Shown: one piece after another, positions 53,798-62,738 of the stretch
How the letters are laid out: the number at the start of each line of letters is the position of its first letter
Numbering within the stretch: the first letter of the stretch is position 1
The notes under the pieces: generated by a model
What the model was told of the DNA's origin: nothing
Databases searched by the model: none
Seen by the model: only the letters and a program-made list of their open reading frames with translations
Translations under genes and position numbers: made by a program
Origin: Lachnospiraceae bacterium UBA7205
GTDB lineage: Bacteria; Bacillota; Clostridia; Lachnospirales; Lachnospiraceae
Direction: 5' to 3'
Assembly (NCBI GenBank): GCA_002490665.1
Contig: DKUL01000059.1
Coordinates: 47,958-111,957, forward strand
DNA length: 64,000 nt

Positions 53798-53854
53798 CTA
53801 CCAGCGGTAGAGTTGGATAAAAGGGGGGTTTTTAACGCTACCAGTCGTATAGTT
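53798..53854. promoter_or_regulatory. Two operator-like repeats, 40 bp apart, ahead of the HTH-ATPase gene
   Basis: CTACCAGCGGTAGAGTT (53798-53814) and CTACCAGTCGTATAGTT (53838-53854) match at 14 of 17 positions. The first contains the perfect palindrome CTACC-AGC-GGTAG. A 40-base spacing puts both on the same DNA face. They sit 52-108 bases upstream of the HTH-ATPase start. A clear -35/-10 pair was not resolved. Confidence 0.6.
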
Positions 53855-54086
53855 CTGTACGGAATTTGATGAAATATAAGGAAATATGTATATTTCGATT
53901 ATATCATTGCGCTATCCCGAAATCTATCTTGTTTTGTCAGGGCAGTCTGACCGGCTTTTTTTAAAAACAATTCTAAAGACGTTTTTGTAGAAAAAGCTTT
54001 CATTATCTGGAATATTATGGTACTATAATATTAGCTATAATGCGCTTAAAAAAAGAAAAACATATGATGCGAAGGGGGAACGCAAG
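53855..54086. other. Intergenic region ahead of the alpha/beta hydrolase
   Basis: Contains a small stem (GTCAG 53937-53941 with CTGAC near 53948-53952) followed by T7, which may end a leftover transcript. A -10-like TATAAT (54024-54029) lies within the inverted repeat AATATTA (54011-54017) / TAATATT (54026-54032). This is probably the promoter region of the hydrolase operon. Confidence 0.4.
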
Positions 54087-54866
54087 ATGAATTCAAAAAA
54101 AATACTGCCATATGAGAGGATAGGAAATTGTGCAAGCAGCACGACGTTGATTTTCCTGCACGGTTCTACCATGTCCATGGGTGGGATGCATCCGTTTGCA
54201 AGTGCATTCGACGCGTACAACTGCATTGTTTTTGACCTGACGGGTCATGGGAAGTCGGATGAGAAAGAACCGGAAGCAGTAAGCGGTTTTGCGGAGGATG
54301 TGGAATATTCGGTTAACCAGCTCAGGGAACAAAATATTGTCACGGAGAAAGTCATCCTGCTGGGCTATTCAATGGGCGGTGCAATTACCTGTGAGACTGC
54401 CATCCGTGGGAAATTAAAGCTTGACGGCATCGTACTGCTAAGCAGTGGCGCCGATTTGAAGCATTATACGCCTTTGGTCGACAATCTTAAGACAATGCCG
54501 ATGGAAGCGTTTCGGACAGAGGATATTCTGGACGCCCTATTCGGCCCGGATGCCGCAGACGAGGACAAGGCAAGCATTAAAGGGCTGTTTCTTTCCACAA
54601 AGTCAGCAGACACGACAGGCTATATGGATTTGATGGTTTCCAATGCATACGACAACCTTGAAGCAAGCAGGGGAATCAAAATTCCGGCGCTTATGGTGCA
54701 CGGCAGCAGTGACGTCATTGTCGAGCCGATGGCGGCAGTCGAGACATGGCGGGCAATAGAAGGCAGCCAGCTTCTCATGGTTCCATACAAAGGGCACAGC
54801 GCCATTTTTGAGGATACCGAAATGATAAGGGATAAGATTGTTTCATTTATAAATATGTGTTCTTAA
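54087..54866 (+). CDS. Alpha/beta hydrolase
   Basis: 259 residues with the full catalytic triad: nucleophile Ser95 in GYSMGG, Asp209 in HGSSDVIVEP and His237 in YKGHSAI. Oxyanion region FLHGSTMS. Resembles carboxylesterase, thioesterase or lipase-like members of the fold; no signal peptide. It is followed after 46 bases by a KAS III-like gene in the same direction, so its substrate may be an acyl-thioester or a product of that enzyme (inference). Confidence 0.9.
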   Translation: MNSKKILPYERIGNCASSTTLIFLHGSTMSMGGMHPFASAFDAYNCIVFDLTGHGKSDEKEPEAVSGFAEDVEYSVNQLREQNIVTEKVILLGYSMGGAITCETAIRGKLKLDGIVLLSSGADLKHYTPLVDNLKTMPMEAFRTEDILDALFGPDAADEDKASIKGLFLSTKSADTTGYMDLMVSNAYDNLEASRGIKIPALMVHGSSDVIVEPMAAVETWRAIEGSQLLMVPYKGHSAIFEDTEMIRDKIVSFINMCS

Positions 54867-54912
54867 ACAAGGCGCCTGTTAGTATCGATAGTTGAAAGGC
54901 GGAATGATAAAT

Positions 54913-55914
54913 ATGGAAAACAATGCTGTCATTAAAGGAGTTTCATATTACCATCCGGACAATGTGGTGGATAATGAGTTTTTTATAGAACATTTTAAGA
55001 AACAGGGGAAAGACATAGAAGGGCTGCTGCGTGCGACGGGAAGGAAAAGCAGATATATTTCAAATGACGATGAAGAAAACATGCTGACAATGGGGTATCA
55101 GGCAAGCCTTAAGGTACTGGAGCAGACGCACGTAAAGGTTTCGCAGATTAATATGATTGTATTTTCTTCCGGAACGCCCGAGTACATAGCGCCGACAAAC
55201 GCGCTGAAGCTGCATTCCATGCTGAGCGCGGGGCAGAAGTGCGCAGTCTATGACCTGAATGCCAACTGCGCAGGCATGGTGGTTGCACTTGACCAGATTG
55301 CGAGGCTGATGCGGAGCAATCCGGATGTAAAGTATGCCCTTCTGGTCGGCTCTGACCAGCTGAACCGGTATGTGCGGTACAATGAAGTCGTCCCGTACTC
55401 AAATTTTGCAGATTCGGCATGTGCCATGGTAATCGAAAATGTTTTTTCGACGACCAGGGGATTTGTTGATTCCGACTTTTATACCAATTCAAGCCATCAT
55501 GATAAAATCCTTATGCCGGCAAAAGGGATGTCCACCGTGACAAGGGAAAAGAATCTGCCGACGAAGGACAAGCTGGTCAAGTGGGTTCCGTTTGACTTCG
55601 GGGGTGCGTTCCACAGTGCAAAGATATCCGTGGAGGAGCTGCTGTTCAAGAACAGCCTGCACAAGGATGATATCAAGAGGTATTATTTTTCACAGCTTGC
55701 CTGGAAAAATATTGTCCATGCCTGTGAGGACATGGAGGAAGACATAGCAAAGTTCAAGTTTGTCGGTGACGAATTCGGATACACGGGGACGACAAGCCCG
55801 ATGCTTGCCTACGCAAGGTCACTGGAGGAGAACGAACTGCAAATCGGGGACTATGTCATTTTTTGGACGGTTGGCGCAGGGACGACATGTGCGACAGTTT
55901 TATATCAATATTAA
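54913..55914 (+). CDS. KAS III (FabH)-like protein with altered active site
   Basis: 333 residues of thiolase fold. ATG 54913 is set by AAGGCGG; an ATG at 54904 is too close to that site. The nucleophile Cys119 is present (NANCAGMVV). FabH also needs a His (in PHQAN) and an Asn (in GNTS); here the equivalents are Ser260 (YYFSQLAWKN) and Thr293 (YTGTTSP). Loss of both argues against decarboxylative condensation and for acyl transfer or another reaction. No other fatty acid genes are near. The chemoreceptor gene follows after 12 bases. Confidence 0.85.
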   Translation: MENNAVIKGVSYYHPDNVVDNEFFIEHFKKQGKDIEGLLRATGRKSRYISNDDEENMLTMGYQASLKVLEQTHVKVSQINMIVFSSGTPEYIAPTNALKLHSMLSAGQKCAVYDLNANCAGMVVALDQIARLMRSNPDVKYALLVGSDQLNRYVRYNEVVPYSNFADSACAMVIENVFSTTRGFVDSDFYTNSSHHDKILMPAKGMSTVTREKNLPTKDKLVKWVPFDFGGAFHSAKISVEELLFKNSLHKDDIKRYYFSQLAWKNIVHACEDMEEDIAKFKFVGDEFGYTGTTSPMLAYARSLEENELQIGDYVIFWTVGAGTTCATVLYQY

Positions 55915-55926
55915 GGAGAATAGAAT

Positions 55927-57414
55927 ATGCAGACACAATCAGCAAACAGTGAGGAAAGACTCATCAATAATATTATGTTTATTTACATTTTTGGCGTTGC
56001 AGTTTCAGGCTTCAGTTTTGTCATGATTTTTTTGCACGGCGGAATACGGGAATGTATCTTCCTTCTGTCCGGCTTATGTGCCATCCTGACCAAATTACTT
56101 GAAAAGCCGCTGGGAAAGAATGCAAAATATGTATATGCCTGCATTCCACCGATTATCGGGGCTATTACTGCCGCAGTCTGTAATACGGACACCAGTGACA
56201 GTTATGTCTGCCTGACCCATTACTATTTTGTAGCAACATTGCTGCTGGTGCCGTATTATTCGCAAAAGCTAATCCGTGTGAGCGTTACAGTGACCGTGCT
56301 GGTCAATGCGGGGATGATGATTCTGTTTCCGGCAGGATTTTTAAAGCTCCACAGTGTTATCGGCTGGATATTTACGGGAATTGTGTACATCGTGCTCTTT
56401 GCCGCGTGCAGTTTTATCATATACCGCACAATCGCCCTTTTTAAGATTGTGGAAGAGCAGGGACAGGATGCGGAGAATGTGCTGCACAACGTGCAGGCTG
56501 CGTTTGACAGTCTGGAGGAGTCCTCTGAAGCAATATATACTTCCCTGCAGGAATTTGAGGGCAATACAGAGGAAATTGCAGCTTCCACGCAGCAGATTAG
56601 TGAGAGCGCTGATTCCCAGATTAGCGAGGTTGAAAACAGCCTGACAATTTTTAGCGAGTTAAATGATAAGATTGTAAAATCCGAAGAACGTGTGAACCAG
56701 ACGGTTGAGACGATTAAAAATCTGAAAAACAAAAATGATGAGGGATTTTCCGTGATAGACGCACTCTCAGAGCAGTTTGAGGAGAACATCAGGACAACAC
56801 AGACTGCGGCGGATGGCGTTGAGGAGCTGTCCCGCAAATCAAGTGCGATTGGCGGCATTATAGAGAGCATCCGGCAAATTGCAAGGCAGACCAACCTTCT
56901 TGCGCTCAATGCATCCATCGAGGCTGCGAGGGCAGGGGAGGCAGGAAAGGGATTTGCGGTCGTCGCGGACGAAATTAATTCCCTTTCGAATGAATCTTCA
57001 AATGCAACCGGAAAAATAGATGCCATTTTGAAAGATATTATCGAGACGGTAGAATCGACGCACAAGGTCATGAACCACAATAACGATGTGGTAAATGATT
57101 CCAGCGGAAGACTGGACGATACCGTGAAAATCTTTAAGGTCATGCTGGAATCCTCGGAGGAGGTTATTGATATCACACAGCTGCTGAAATCAGAGCTTGA
57201 GGATATCGTTGCCATAAAGGAGCAGCTTCTGGGCGTGATGAAGCGCGTTGAGGACGGTTCCAAAAACTTTGTGCTTACGACAGAAGGCATTAGTGCATCG
57301 ACGGAAGAACAGGTTGCCGGTCTGGACAATATTGTGAAGTCAATGAAGAATATGCAGGCGGGGATGGAACGTCTTTCCAGTGTGCTGCACAGTGAAAAGG
57401 AGAATGGGAAATAA
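55927..57414 (+). CDS. Methyl-accepting chemotaxis protein with six-helix membrane sensor
   Basis: 495 residues. The N-terminal 170 residues hold about six hydrophobic helices and hardly any extracellular domain, so it likely senses a membrane-soluble or intramembrane signal. There is no HAMP; the coiled-coil signalling domain starts near 190, with tip RQTNLLALNASIEAARAGEA. AAGGAG precedes ATG 55927. The link to the upstream KAS III-like gene is only 12 bases, which suggests shared expression. Confidence 0.92.
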   Translation: MQTQSANSEERLINNIMFIYIFGVAVSGFSFVMIFLHGGIRECIFLLSGLCAILTKLLEKPLGKNAKYVYACIPPIIGAITAAVCNTDTSDSYVCLTHYYFVATLLLVPYYSQKLIRVSVTVTVLVNAGMMILFPAGFLKLHSVIGWIFTGIVYIVLFAACSFIIYRTIALFKIVEEQGQDAENVLHNVQAAFDSLEESSEAIYTSLQEFEGNTEEIAASTQQISESADSQISEVENSLTIFSELNDKIVKSEERVNQTVETIKNLKNKNDEGFSVIDALSEQFEENIRTTQTAADGVEELSRKSSAIGGIIESIRQIARQTNLLALNASIEAARAGEAGKGFAVVADEINSLSNESSNATGKIDAILKDIIETVESTHKVMNHNNDVVNDSSGRLDDTVKIFKVMLESSEEVIDITQLLKSELEDIVAIKEQLLGVMKRVEDGSKNFVLTTEGISASTEEQVAGLDNIVKSMKNMQAGMERLSSVLHSEKENGK

Positions 57415-57451
57415 CCGGGAAAATGCAATAATATAATCAAATGAAGCGGAC

Positions 57452-57490
57452 AAAAGTGCCATATCCCATCGAAAGGGTGTGGCGCTTTTT
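57452..57490 (+). terminator. Terminator after the chemoreceptor
   Basis: AAAAGTGCCATATCCC pairs with GGGTGTGGCGCTTTTT across a short loop, with G-T pairs, ending in a T run. Confidence 0.75.
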
Positions 57491-57613
57491 GCGCGAAGGG
57501 AATGTCTTCCCTGTTTGATTTGCAAATTATTGCAGAAACAGATATCTTGTGAAATATGTCAAATCGTGCTAAAATATAAAAACGGAATAATAAAGGTAAG
57601 GTTGTAAGGAACT

Positions 57614-57643
57614 GTTAACGGTTCTTAAGTTAATGGTTCTTAA
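57614..57643 (+). repeat. Tandem 15-base direct repeat in the leader of the hybrid kinase
   Basis: GTTAACGGTTCTTAA (57614-57628) is followed directly by GTTAATGGTTCTTAA (57629-57643), 14 of 15 identical. The ribosome binding site AAAAGGGG follows at once and the start codon is 12 bases after the repeat. Confidence 0.75.
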
Positions 57644-57655
57644 AAGGGGTATTTT

Positions 57656-60600
57656 ATGAAAAAAAAGAAATCAGTACGGGAAATCGGTTCCATTTTATTT
57701 CTTCTGGCGGCAATTATCATTATCTTTTGCTGGTATACCGCACAAAACAGCAGCCGCATCGAAACGCGGAATAAGAGCTATGCAGCGGATTCAGCGCGCC
57801 AGACATCGACGCGCATCAATGAGGAAATGAAGAACGCGTTGGAACTGATTGATACCTATGCGTATTTTGTGGGAGAGGGGCTGTATAAGCCTGATATTGA
57901 TGAGCAGATGCTCAAGGATATCGAGCATAATGCGCTGTTTGACGCGGTATTGTTTACTGATGCCTCCGGAATAAACCATACCTCTGACGGACGAACATCA
58001 AATGCAGCGGAACGCGATTATTACCTGAATGGAATGAGGGGGGAGAGCGGTATCGCGGTTATATTCGACTCTTATTTCTTTAACGAGACAATGGTCAGCT
58101 TCTATGCACCTGTCCGGTATAACGGAAAAATCATCGGCGTGCTGCGGGGTTCCTTCCTTGCAGAGGAGTATCTTAAAAACATGCTGACAACCACTTATTT
58201 TGGCGAGGCGGCAGATGTGTACCTGTGCATGCCCGATGGGAGGGCGATTGCAAGTTCCGGTGAAAATATATATAAAAATAACCTGATTGATATGCTGGAA
58301 TCAGATAATGTGATTGACGGCAATGCTGCCAGTGATTCAAGGGGAATTTTTATGCATGGGGGGGAAGGCTCCTTTATCTGCGGTCCTGGAAGCAGGACTG
58401 ACAATATCTGTGTAATGAACCTTGCAGATAACGATTTTGTCCTGGTGCAGACATTTCCCAAAAGTGTCACACAGCGCATGATAAAGGACGAAAACATGAT
58501 CGGAATCCAGCTGGAAATGATGCTGATTGGATTGTTTGTCATCTATATTATCACGCTTGTAGTTCGCGCGGGACAGGAGAAAAAGCTGCTTGAACATGAA
58601 AACCGTGAGATGGGATATATTATCAAGGGTGTCATGACGCTGTTTTCGCGCTTTGCGCTGGTCGATTTTGAGGCGGATACATACCAATATCTTGCCGGAA
58701 CAAGCGCAGAGGACAGCACACTGAATACCCAGGGACAGTATGAGGAGCTTGCGGCATATATGAGTGACATTTTAACGGATAAGGATGAGCGTGAGGAGTT
58801 TTTGCGCCTGATTGAAAGGGAATCCGTTATCAGTGCGTTGTCAGAACACAGCGATATGCGGCTTGAGCGCCATGTGATGCGGAATGGGCAGGAAGAGTGG
58901 GAGCATATGAACATCATCTGCCTGGAAAGGAAGGATGGAAAGGCGGTGAAAGCGCTGATTATCCGCCAGAATATCACGGAGGTAAAGGAAAAGGAGCTGA
59001 TGATACAGGCACAGATTTCTCTTGCCAGCCGTAAAGAGCGCCAGTATCAGATTGCAATTACATCCAACGCAATCTGTACCTTTGAGTTCAATCTCACAAA
59101 GGATATGATAGAGCAGGATATCCAATTCAGCCAGGATGATGAGCAGATACGTTTGCTGGATATGGCAGCCCTGAAGGCACCGTGTGAAGCATCCGGGTGG
59201 TTTGCGCAGTGCAGAAAACATGTATCAAAGGAATCACTGGAGAACTATGACACGACAGTCAATGTGGCATATCTGAGGGAATGCTTTGGGCGGGGCGAGT
59301 CGGAAGTGAGCGCCGAGTACTGGTGCAGGGATCTTGACGAGCGTGAAATTTGTGTCCGCCAGTCATTTCTTATGACGCAGGATGACACGACAGGCGACAC
59401 GATGGTCATGGTGGTGATAAAAGAGGTTACGGAGAGCGTCAGAAAACAGCGTGAACAGACACAGGCCTTGCAGGATGCACTGATGCAGGCACAGCATGCA
59501 AACAGGGCAAAAACGACATTCCTGTCAAATATGTCCCATGACATCCGGACACCGATGAACGCGATTATCGGGTTTACAACGATTGCGGTAAGCCACATTG
59601 ACAACAAGGATCAGGTCAGGGACTGCCTGCAGAAGGTCCTGTCCTCGAGCAACCATCTCCTGAGCCTGATTAATGACATCCTTGACATGAGCCGGATAGA
59701 GAGCGGAAAAGTGCAGATTAAGGAGCAGGACTGCAATATTTCCGAACTGATGCACAACCTTGTCAATATTATCCAGCCGCAGGTTAAGGCAAAGCAGCTG
59801 GAGCTGTTTATTGACACCTTTGAGATTGTAAACGAAGATGTGGTGGCAGATTCACTTAAGCTCAACCAGGTATTTATCAATCTCCTGAGCAACGCGGTTA
59901 AATATACGCCGGCGGGCGGGAGCATTGCATTCCGGATTATGCAGAAGACAACGTTCCGTCACGGATACGGTGATTACATTTTTATTATCAAGGACAACGG
60001 CATCGGTATGTCCAAGGAGTTTGTGAACCATATATTTGAACCGTTCGAACGTGAGTCGACAGTGACACAGTCGGGAATTCAGGGAACCGGTCTTGGAATG
60101 GCAATCACAAAGAATATAGTAGAGATGATGGGTGGCGAGATTCATGTTGACAGCGAGGTCGGCAAAGGCAGTACCTTTACCGTGGAGATATCCCTGAAGC
60201 TACAGGATGTTGAAAAAAATGCGGAACAGATTAAGGAGCTTGACGGCCTGCGTGCGCTTGTGGTGGATGATGACTTCCATGTCTGCGACAGCGTGAGCAA
60301 AATGCTCAAACAGATTGGAATGCGTTCGGAGTGGACGACATCCGGCAGGGAAGCGGTTTACCGCGCACAGATGGCATATGAGGAAGGGGACGCCTACCAT
60401 ACGTACATTATCGACTGGCAGATGCCGGAAACAAGCGGCATTGAAACGGCAAGAAAGATTCGCATCGTAGTGGGAAATGACGCGCCGATTATCATCCTGA
60501 CAGCATATGACTGGACGGATATTGAGGAGGAGGCGCTGGCTGCGGGCGTCACCGCATTCTGTGCAAAACCGCTCTTTATGTCTGACTTAAAATCTGCGCT

Positions 60601-61045
60601 GCTTGCTGCAAACAACCTGGTTGACAATGAGGATGAGGCGGCTGCGTGGACACTGGCAGATTTCAGTGGGAAGCGTGTCCTGCTTGTGGAGGATATTGAG
60701 CTAAACCGTGAAATCGCGCAGGTGATACTGGAAGAGGCGGGATTTGTCGTTGAATCAGCGCCGGACGGAACAGATGCGGTTGCAATGGTGGAGAATTCAG
60801 AGGAAAACTACTATGATGTCGTTTTGATGGATGTACAGATGCCGATTATGAATGGCTATGAAGCCACAAGAACCATCCGGAGCATGCCGAGAAAGGATGT
60901 CAGGGATCTGCCGATTATCGCCATGACAGCCAACGCATTGGAGGAAGACAAGGAAGCGGCACTGAAGAACGGAATGAATGCCCACATTTCAAAACCGCTG
61001 AATATGGATATTTTCATTTCCGTGCTGAAACAGTTTGTAAAATGA
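57656..61045 (+). CDS. Hybrid sensor histidine kinase with two receiver domains
   Basis: 1129 residues. TM1 about 11-28, dCache-like extracytoplasmic domain (about 30-280), TM2 about 284-305, a PAS-like stretch (about 310-600), HisKA with His628 (LSNMSHDIRTPMNAIIGF), HATPase with NLLSNAVKYTP and GTGLGMAITKNI, then two receivers with Asp920 (YIIDWQMPE) and Asp1059 (VVLMDVQMP). Both receivers keep the conserved Lys (AKPLF, SKPLN). No Hpt domain is present, so a separate phosphotransfer partner or direct regulation is needed. It has its own promoter region after the upstream terminator. Confidence 0.95.
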   Translation: MKKKKSVREIGSILFLLAAIIIIFCWYTAQNSSRIETRNKSYAADSARQTSTRINEEMKNALELIDTYAYFVGEGLYKPDIDEQMLKDIEHNALFDAVLFTDASGINHTSDGRTSNAAERDYYLNGMRGESGIAVIFDSYFFNETMVSFYAPVRYNGKIIGVLRGSFLAEEYLKNMLTTTYFGEAADVYLCMPDGRAIASSGENIYKNNLIDMLESDNVIDGNAASDSRGIFMHGGEGSFICGPGSRTDNICVMNLADNDFVLVQTFPKSVTQRMIKDENMIGIQLEMMLIGLFVIYIITLVVRAGQEKKLLEHENREMGYIIKGVMTLFSRFALVDFEADTYQYLAGTSAEDSTLNTQGQYEELAAYMSDILTDKDEREEFLRLIERESVISALSEHSDMRLERHVMRNGQEEWEHMNIICLERKDGKAVKALIIRQNITEVKEKELMIQAQISLASRKERQYQIAITSNAICTFEFNLTKDMIEQDIQFSQDDEQIRLLDMAALKAPCEASGWFAQCRKHVSKESLENYDTTVNVAYLRECFGRGESEVSAEYWCRDLDEREICVRQSFLMTQDDTTGDTMVMVVIKEVTESVRKQREQTQALQDALMQAQHANRAKTTFLSNMSHDIRTPMNAIIGFTTIAVSHIDNKDQVRDCLQKVLSSSNHLLSLINDILDMSRIESGKVQIKEQDCNISELMHNLVNIIQPQVKAKQLELFIDTFEIVNEDVVADSLKLNQVFINLLSNAVKYTPAGGSIAFRIMQKTTFRHGYGDYIFIIKDNGIGMSKEFVNHIFEPFERESTVTQSGIQGTGLGMAITKNIVEMMGGEIHVDSEVGKGSTFTVEISLKLQDVEKNAEQIKELDGLRALVVDDDFHVCDSVSKMLKQIGMRSEWTTSGREAVYRAQMAYEEGDAYHTYIIDWQMPETSGIETARKIRIVVGNDAPIIILTAYDWTDIEEEALAAGVTAFCAKPLFMSDLKSALLAANNLVDNEDEAAAWTLADFSGKRVLLVEDIELNREIAQVILEEAGFVVESAPDGTDAVAMVENSEENYYDVVLMDVQMPIMNGYEATRTIRSMPRKDVRDLPIIAMTANALEEDKEAALKNGMNAHISKPLNMDIFISVLKQFVK

Positions 61046-61120
61046 CAGGTGCCATGTGCAGGAATGCATCGGGCAGACAGGGCATAGTTATGAATAAATA
61101 TGTGGAGTGAGGCGTTTGTG

Positions 61121-62326
61121 ATGCATGACAAAATGAGGCATGGTTTGGTGCTTTTTGTCCTGATACCGTTTCTCATGCTTGCAGTATGCGGGTTTTGTCT
61201 GGGGAATCGGACAGGGGACACAAAAAATGGGACGGATATTGCACAGGATGCTGTGAATGAGGTGTTGCTTGAGAAGCAGGAAGAGGAGCTGCTGGCGGCA
61301 ATGTCCTTGGAGCAAAAGATTGCGCAGATGTTCATTGTGACGCCGGAGTCCCTGACGGATGGTGCAAATGTAACAACAGCTGACGGCGCGATGCGTGCCG
61401 GCATGCAATTATATCCGGTTGGCGGACTGGTCTACTTTTCCAAGAACCTGACAGACGCCGGGCAGACAAAGGAGATGCTGCGCTGCACGCAGGAGTTTTC
61501 CCTGGAAATACAGGGTCTGCCGTTGTTTCTGTGTGTGGATGAGGAGGGCGGAAGGGTTGCGCGCATTGGAAACAATAAGGGCTTTGATGTGCCAAAGGTA
61601 GGACCGATGGGAAACATTGCATCAAAGGAGGCGGCACATGAGGCAGGGAGCAAGGTCGGCAGATATTTAAGGGAGCTGGGGTTTAACCTGGATTTCGCAC
61701 CTGATGCGGATGTGCTCACGAACAATAAAAACACAGTGATTGGAAACCGCTCTTTTGGAAGCGACGCACAGACCGTGCTGCAATATGCCCGCGCCTATTC
61801 TGACGGGCTGCATGAGAATGGGGTATTGAGTACGTTCAAACATTTTCCGGGGCACGGCGCCACTGAGGCAGACACGCACGAAGGTTTTGCGTACACGGAT
61901 AAAACCTACGAGGAACTGATGCAGGCAGAGCTGCTGCCGTTTGCCGGTGCCGGGGAAGCTGGCATTGACTGTGTGATGGTTTCCCATATAGCAGTGCCAA
62001 ACATTACGAGGGACAATGTACCCTGTACGTTGTCTTACAGAATGACAGGCGAAATCCTGCGCGGGGATTTGGGCTATGATGGCATCATTGTCACGGATGC
62101 CATGAACATGGGGGCGGTTACCCAAAACTATTCCAGCAACGAAGCCGCGGTAGCGGCAGTCAAGGCGGGTGTGGACATGATACTGATGCCGGAGGACTTC
62201 CATCTGGCAGTGCAGGGTGTCCGGAATGCCGTACAGAACGGCGAGATTTCCGAGGAGCGCATTGATGAGTCCGTGAGACGGATAATCAAAGTGAAACTGG
62301 GGAAACTGATGGGAAACACGCTCTAG
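61121..62326 (+). CDS. GH3 beta-N-acetylhexosaminidase, NagZ-like, membrane-anchored or secreted
   Basis: 401 residues from ATG 61121, which is near GAGG; ATG 61100 is possible. N-terminal hydrophobic segment (about 6-25) gives export or anchoring, a Cys in LAVCGFC could be lipidated. GH3 catalytic signature KHFPGHGATEADTHEG (His of the catalytic dyad) and nucleophile region GIIVTDAMNMGAV. NagZ-type enzymes release GlcNAc from peptidoglycan fragments or glycoproteins. It follows the hybrid kinase by about 75 bases. The last 11 bases match the end of the MITE at 44651. Confidence 0.92.
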   Translation: MHDKMRHGLVLFVLIPFLMLAVCGFCLGNRTGDTKNGTDIAQDAVNEVLLEKQEEELLAAMSLEQKIAQMFIVTPESLTDGANVTTADGAMRAGMQLYPVGGLVYFSKNLTDAGQTKEMLRCTQEFSLEIQGLPLFLCVDEEGGRVARIGNNKGFDVPKVGPMGNIASKEAAHEAGSKVGRYLRELGFNLDFAPDADVLTNNKNTVIGNRSFGSDAQTVLQYARAYSDGLHENGVLSTFKHFPGHGATEADTHEGFAYTDKTYEELMQAELLPFAGAGEAGIDCVMVSHIAVPNITRDNVPCTLSYRMTGEILRGDLGYDGIIVTDAMNMGAVTQNYSSNEAAVAAVKAGVDMILMPEDFHLAVQGVRNAVQNGEISEERIDESVRRIIKVKLGKLMGNTL

Positions 62327-62738
62327 TATAATCCGCTGGGATTTTATACCACAAGTATAATGACATTTCCCCCAAGGTATGCTATAGTATTGTAAAAGCA
62401 AAAAAAGGCATGCCGACAGGATGCCGGAAAGGAAACGACGATGAACAGGACAATATCAATCAACGGATTACATTACCCAATTAGCAAAGCATTTGAACAG
62501 GCGCTGGATTCAAAACAGAGTCTATCTTTTGCATGTCCATATAAGAGGGAAAAAAGTTGGTTGAGTCGTGCCGGTATCAGGCTTGTTGTGTAAAATGCAC
62601 CACAAAAAGGCATGGAGTATCATATTTATGGTTTTGACCGCTTATCTTGTATGGAGAAAGTCCCATGAACAAGGTAGGTGGTTTTCTTTTTGTTTTTGGA
62701 ATTTATGAACGGTTCCTTATATATCAGGAGGAGGAAAG
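62327..62738. other. Intergenic gap ahead of rtcB, with a 50-codon ORF
   Basis: 412 bases. A -10-like TATAGT and a GGCAT/ATGCC stem (62406-62425) precede a 50-codon frame at 62441-62593 (MNRTISINGLHYPISKAFEQ...), preceded by GGAAAGGAAACG. I do not recognise the peptide; it may be a small protein or a truncated gene. The remainder up to rtcB is without features other than the AGGAGGAGG site. Confidence 0.4.
62441..62593 (+). CDS. Hypothetical small protein (50 residues) or truncated gene
   Basis: ATG 62441 with an AAAGGA site about nine bases upstream, ending at TAA 62591-62593. The N-terminal part has a regular look (SINGLHYPISKAFEQALDS), the C-terminal half is basic. No homologue is recognised. 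The abrupt end after RAGIRLVV could mean truncation by a deletion. Confidence 0.35.
   Translation: MNRTISINGLHYPISKAFEQALDSKQSLSFACPYKREKSWLSRAGIRLVV

Noticed and set aside
56256..57440. Long minus-strand open frame (394 codons) opposite the chemoreceptor
   Set aside because: Ser/Leu-rich mirror of a coiled-coil gene with Glu/Asn/Ala codons; the plus strand has a clear MCP signalling tip.
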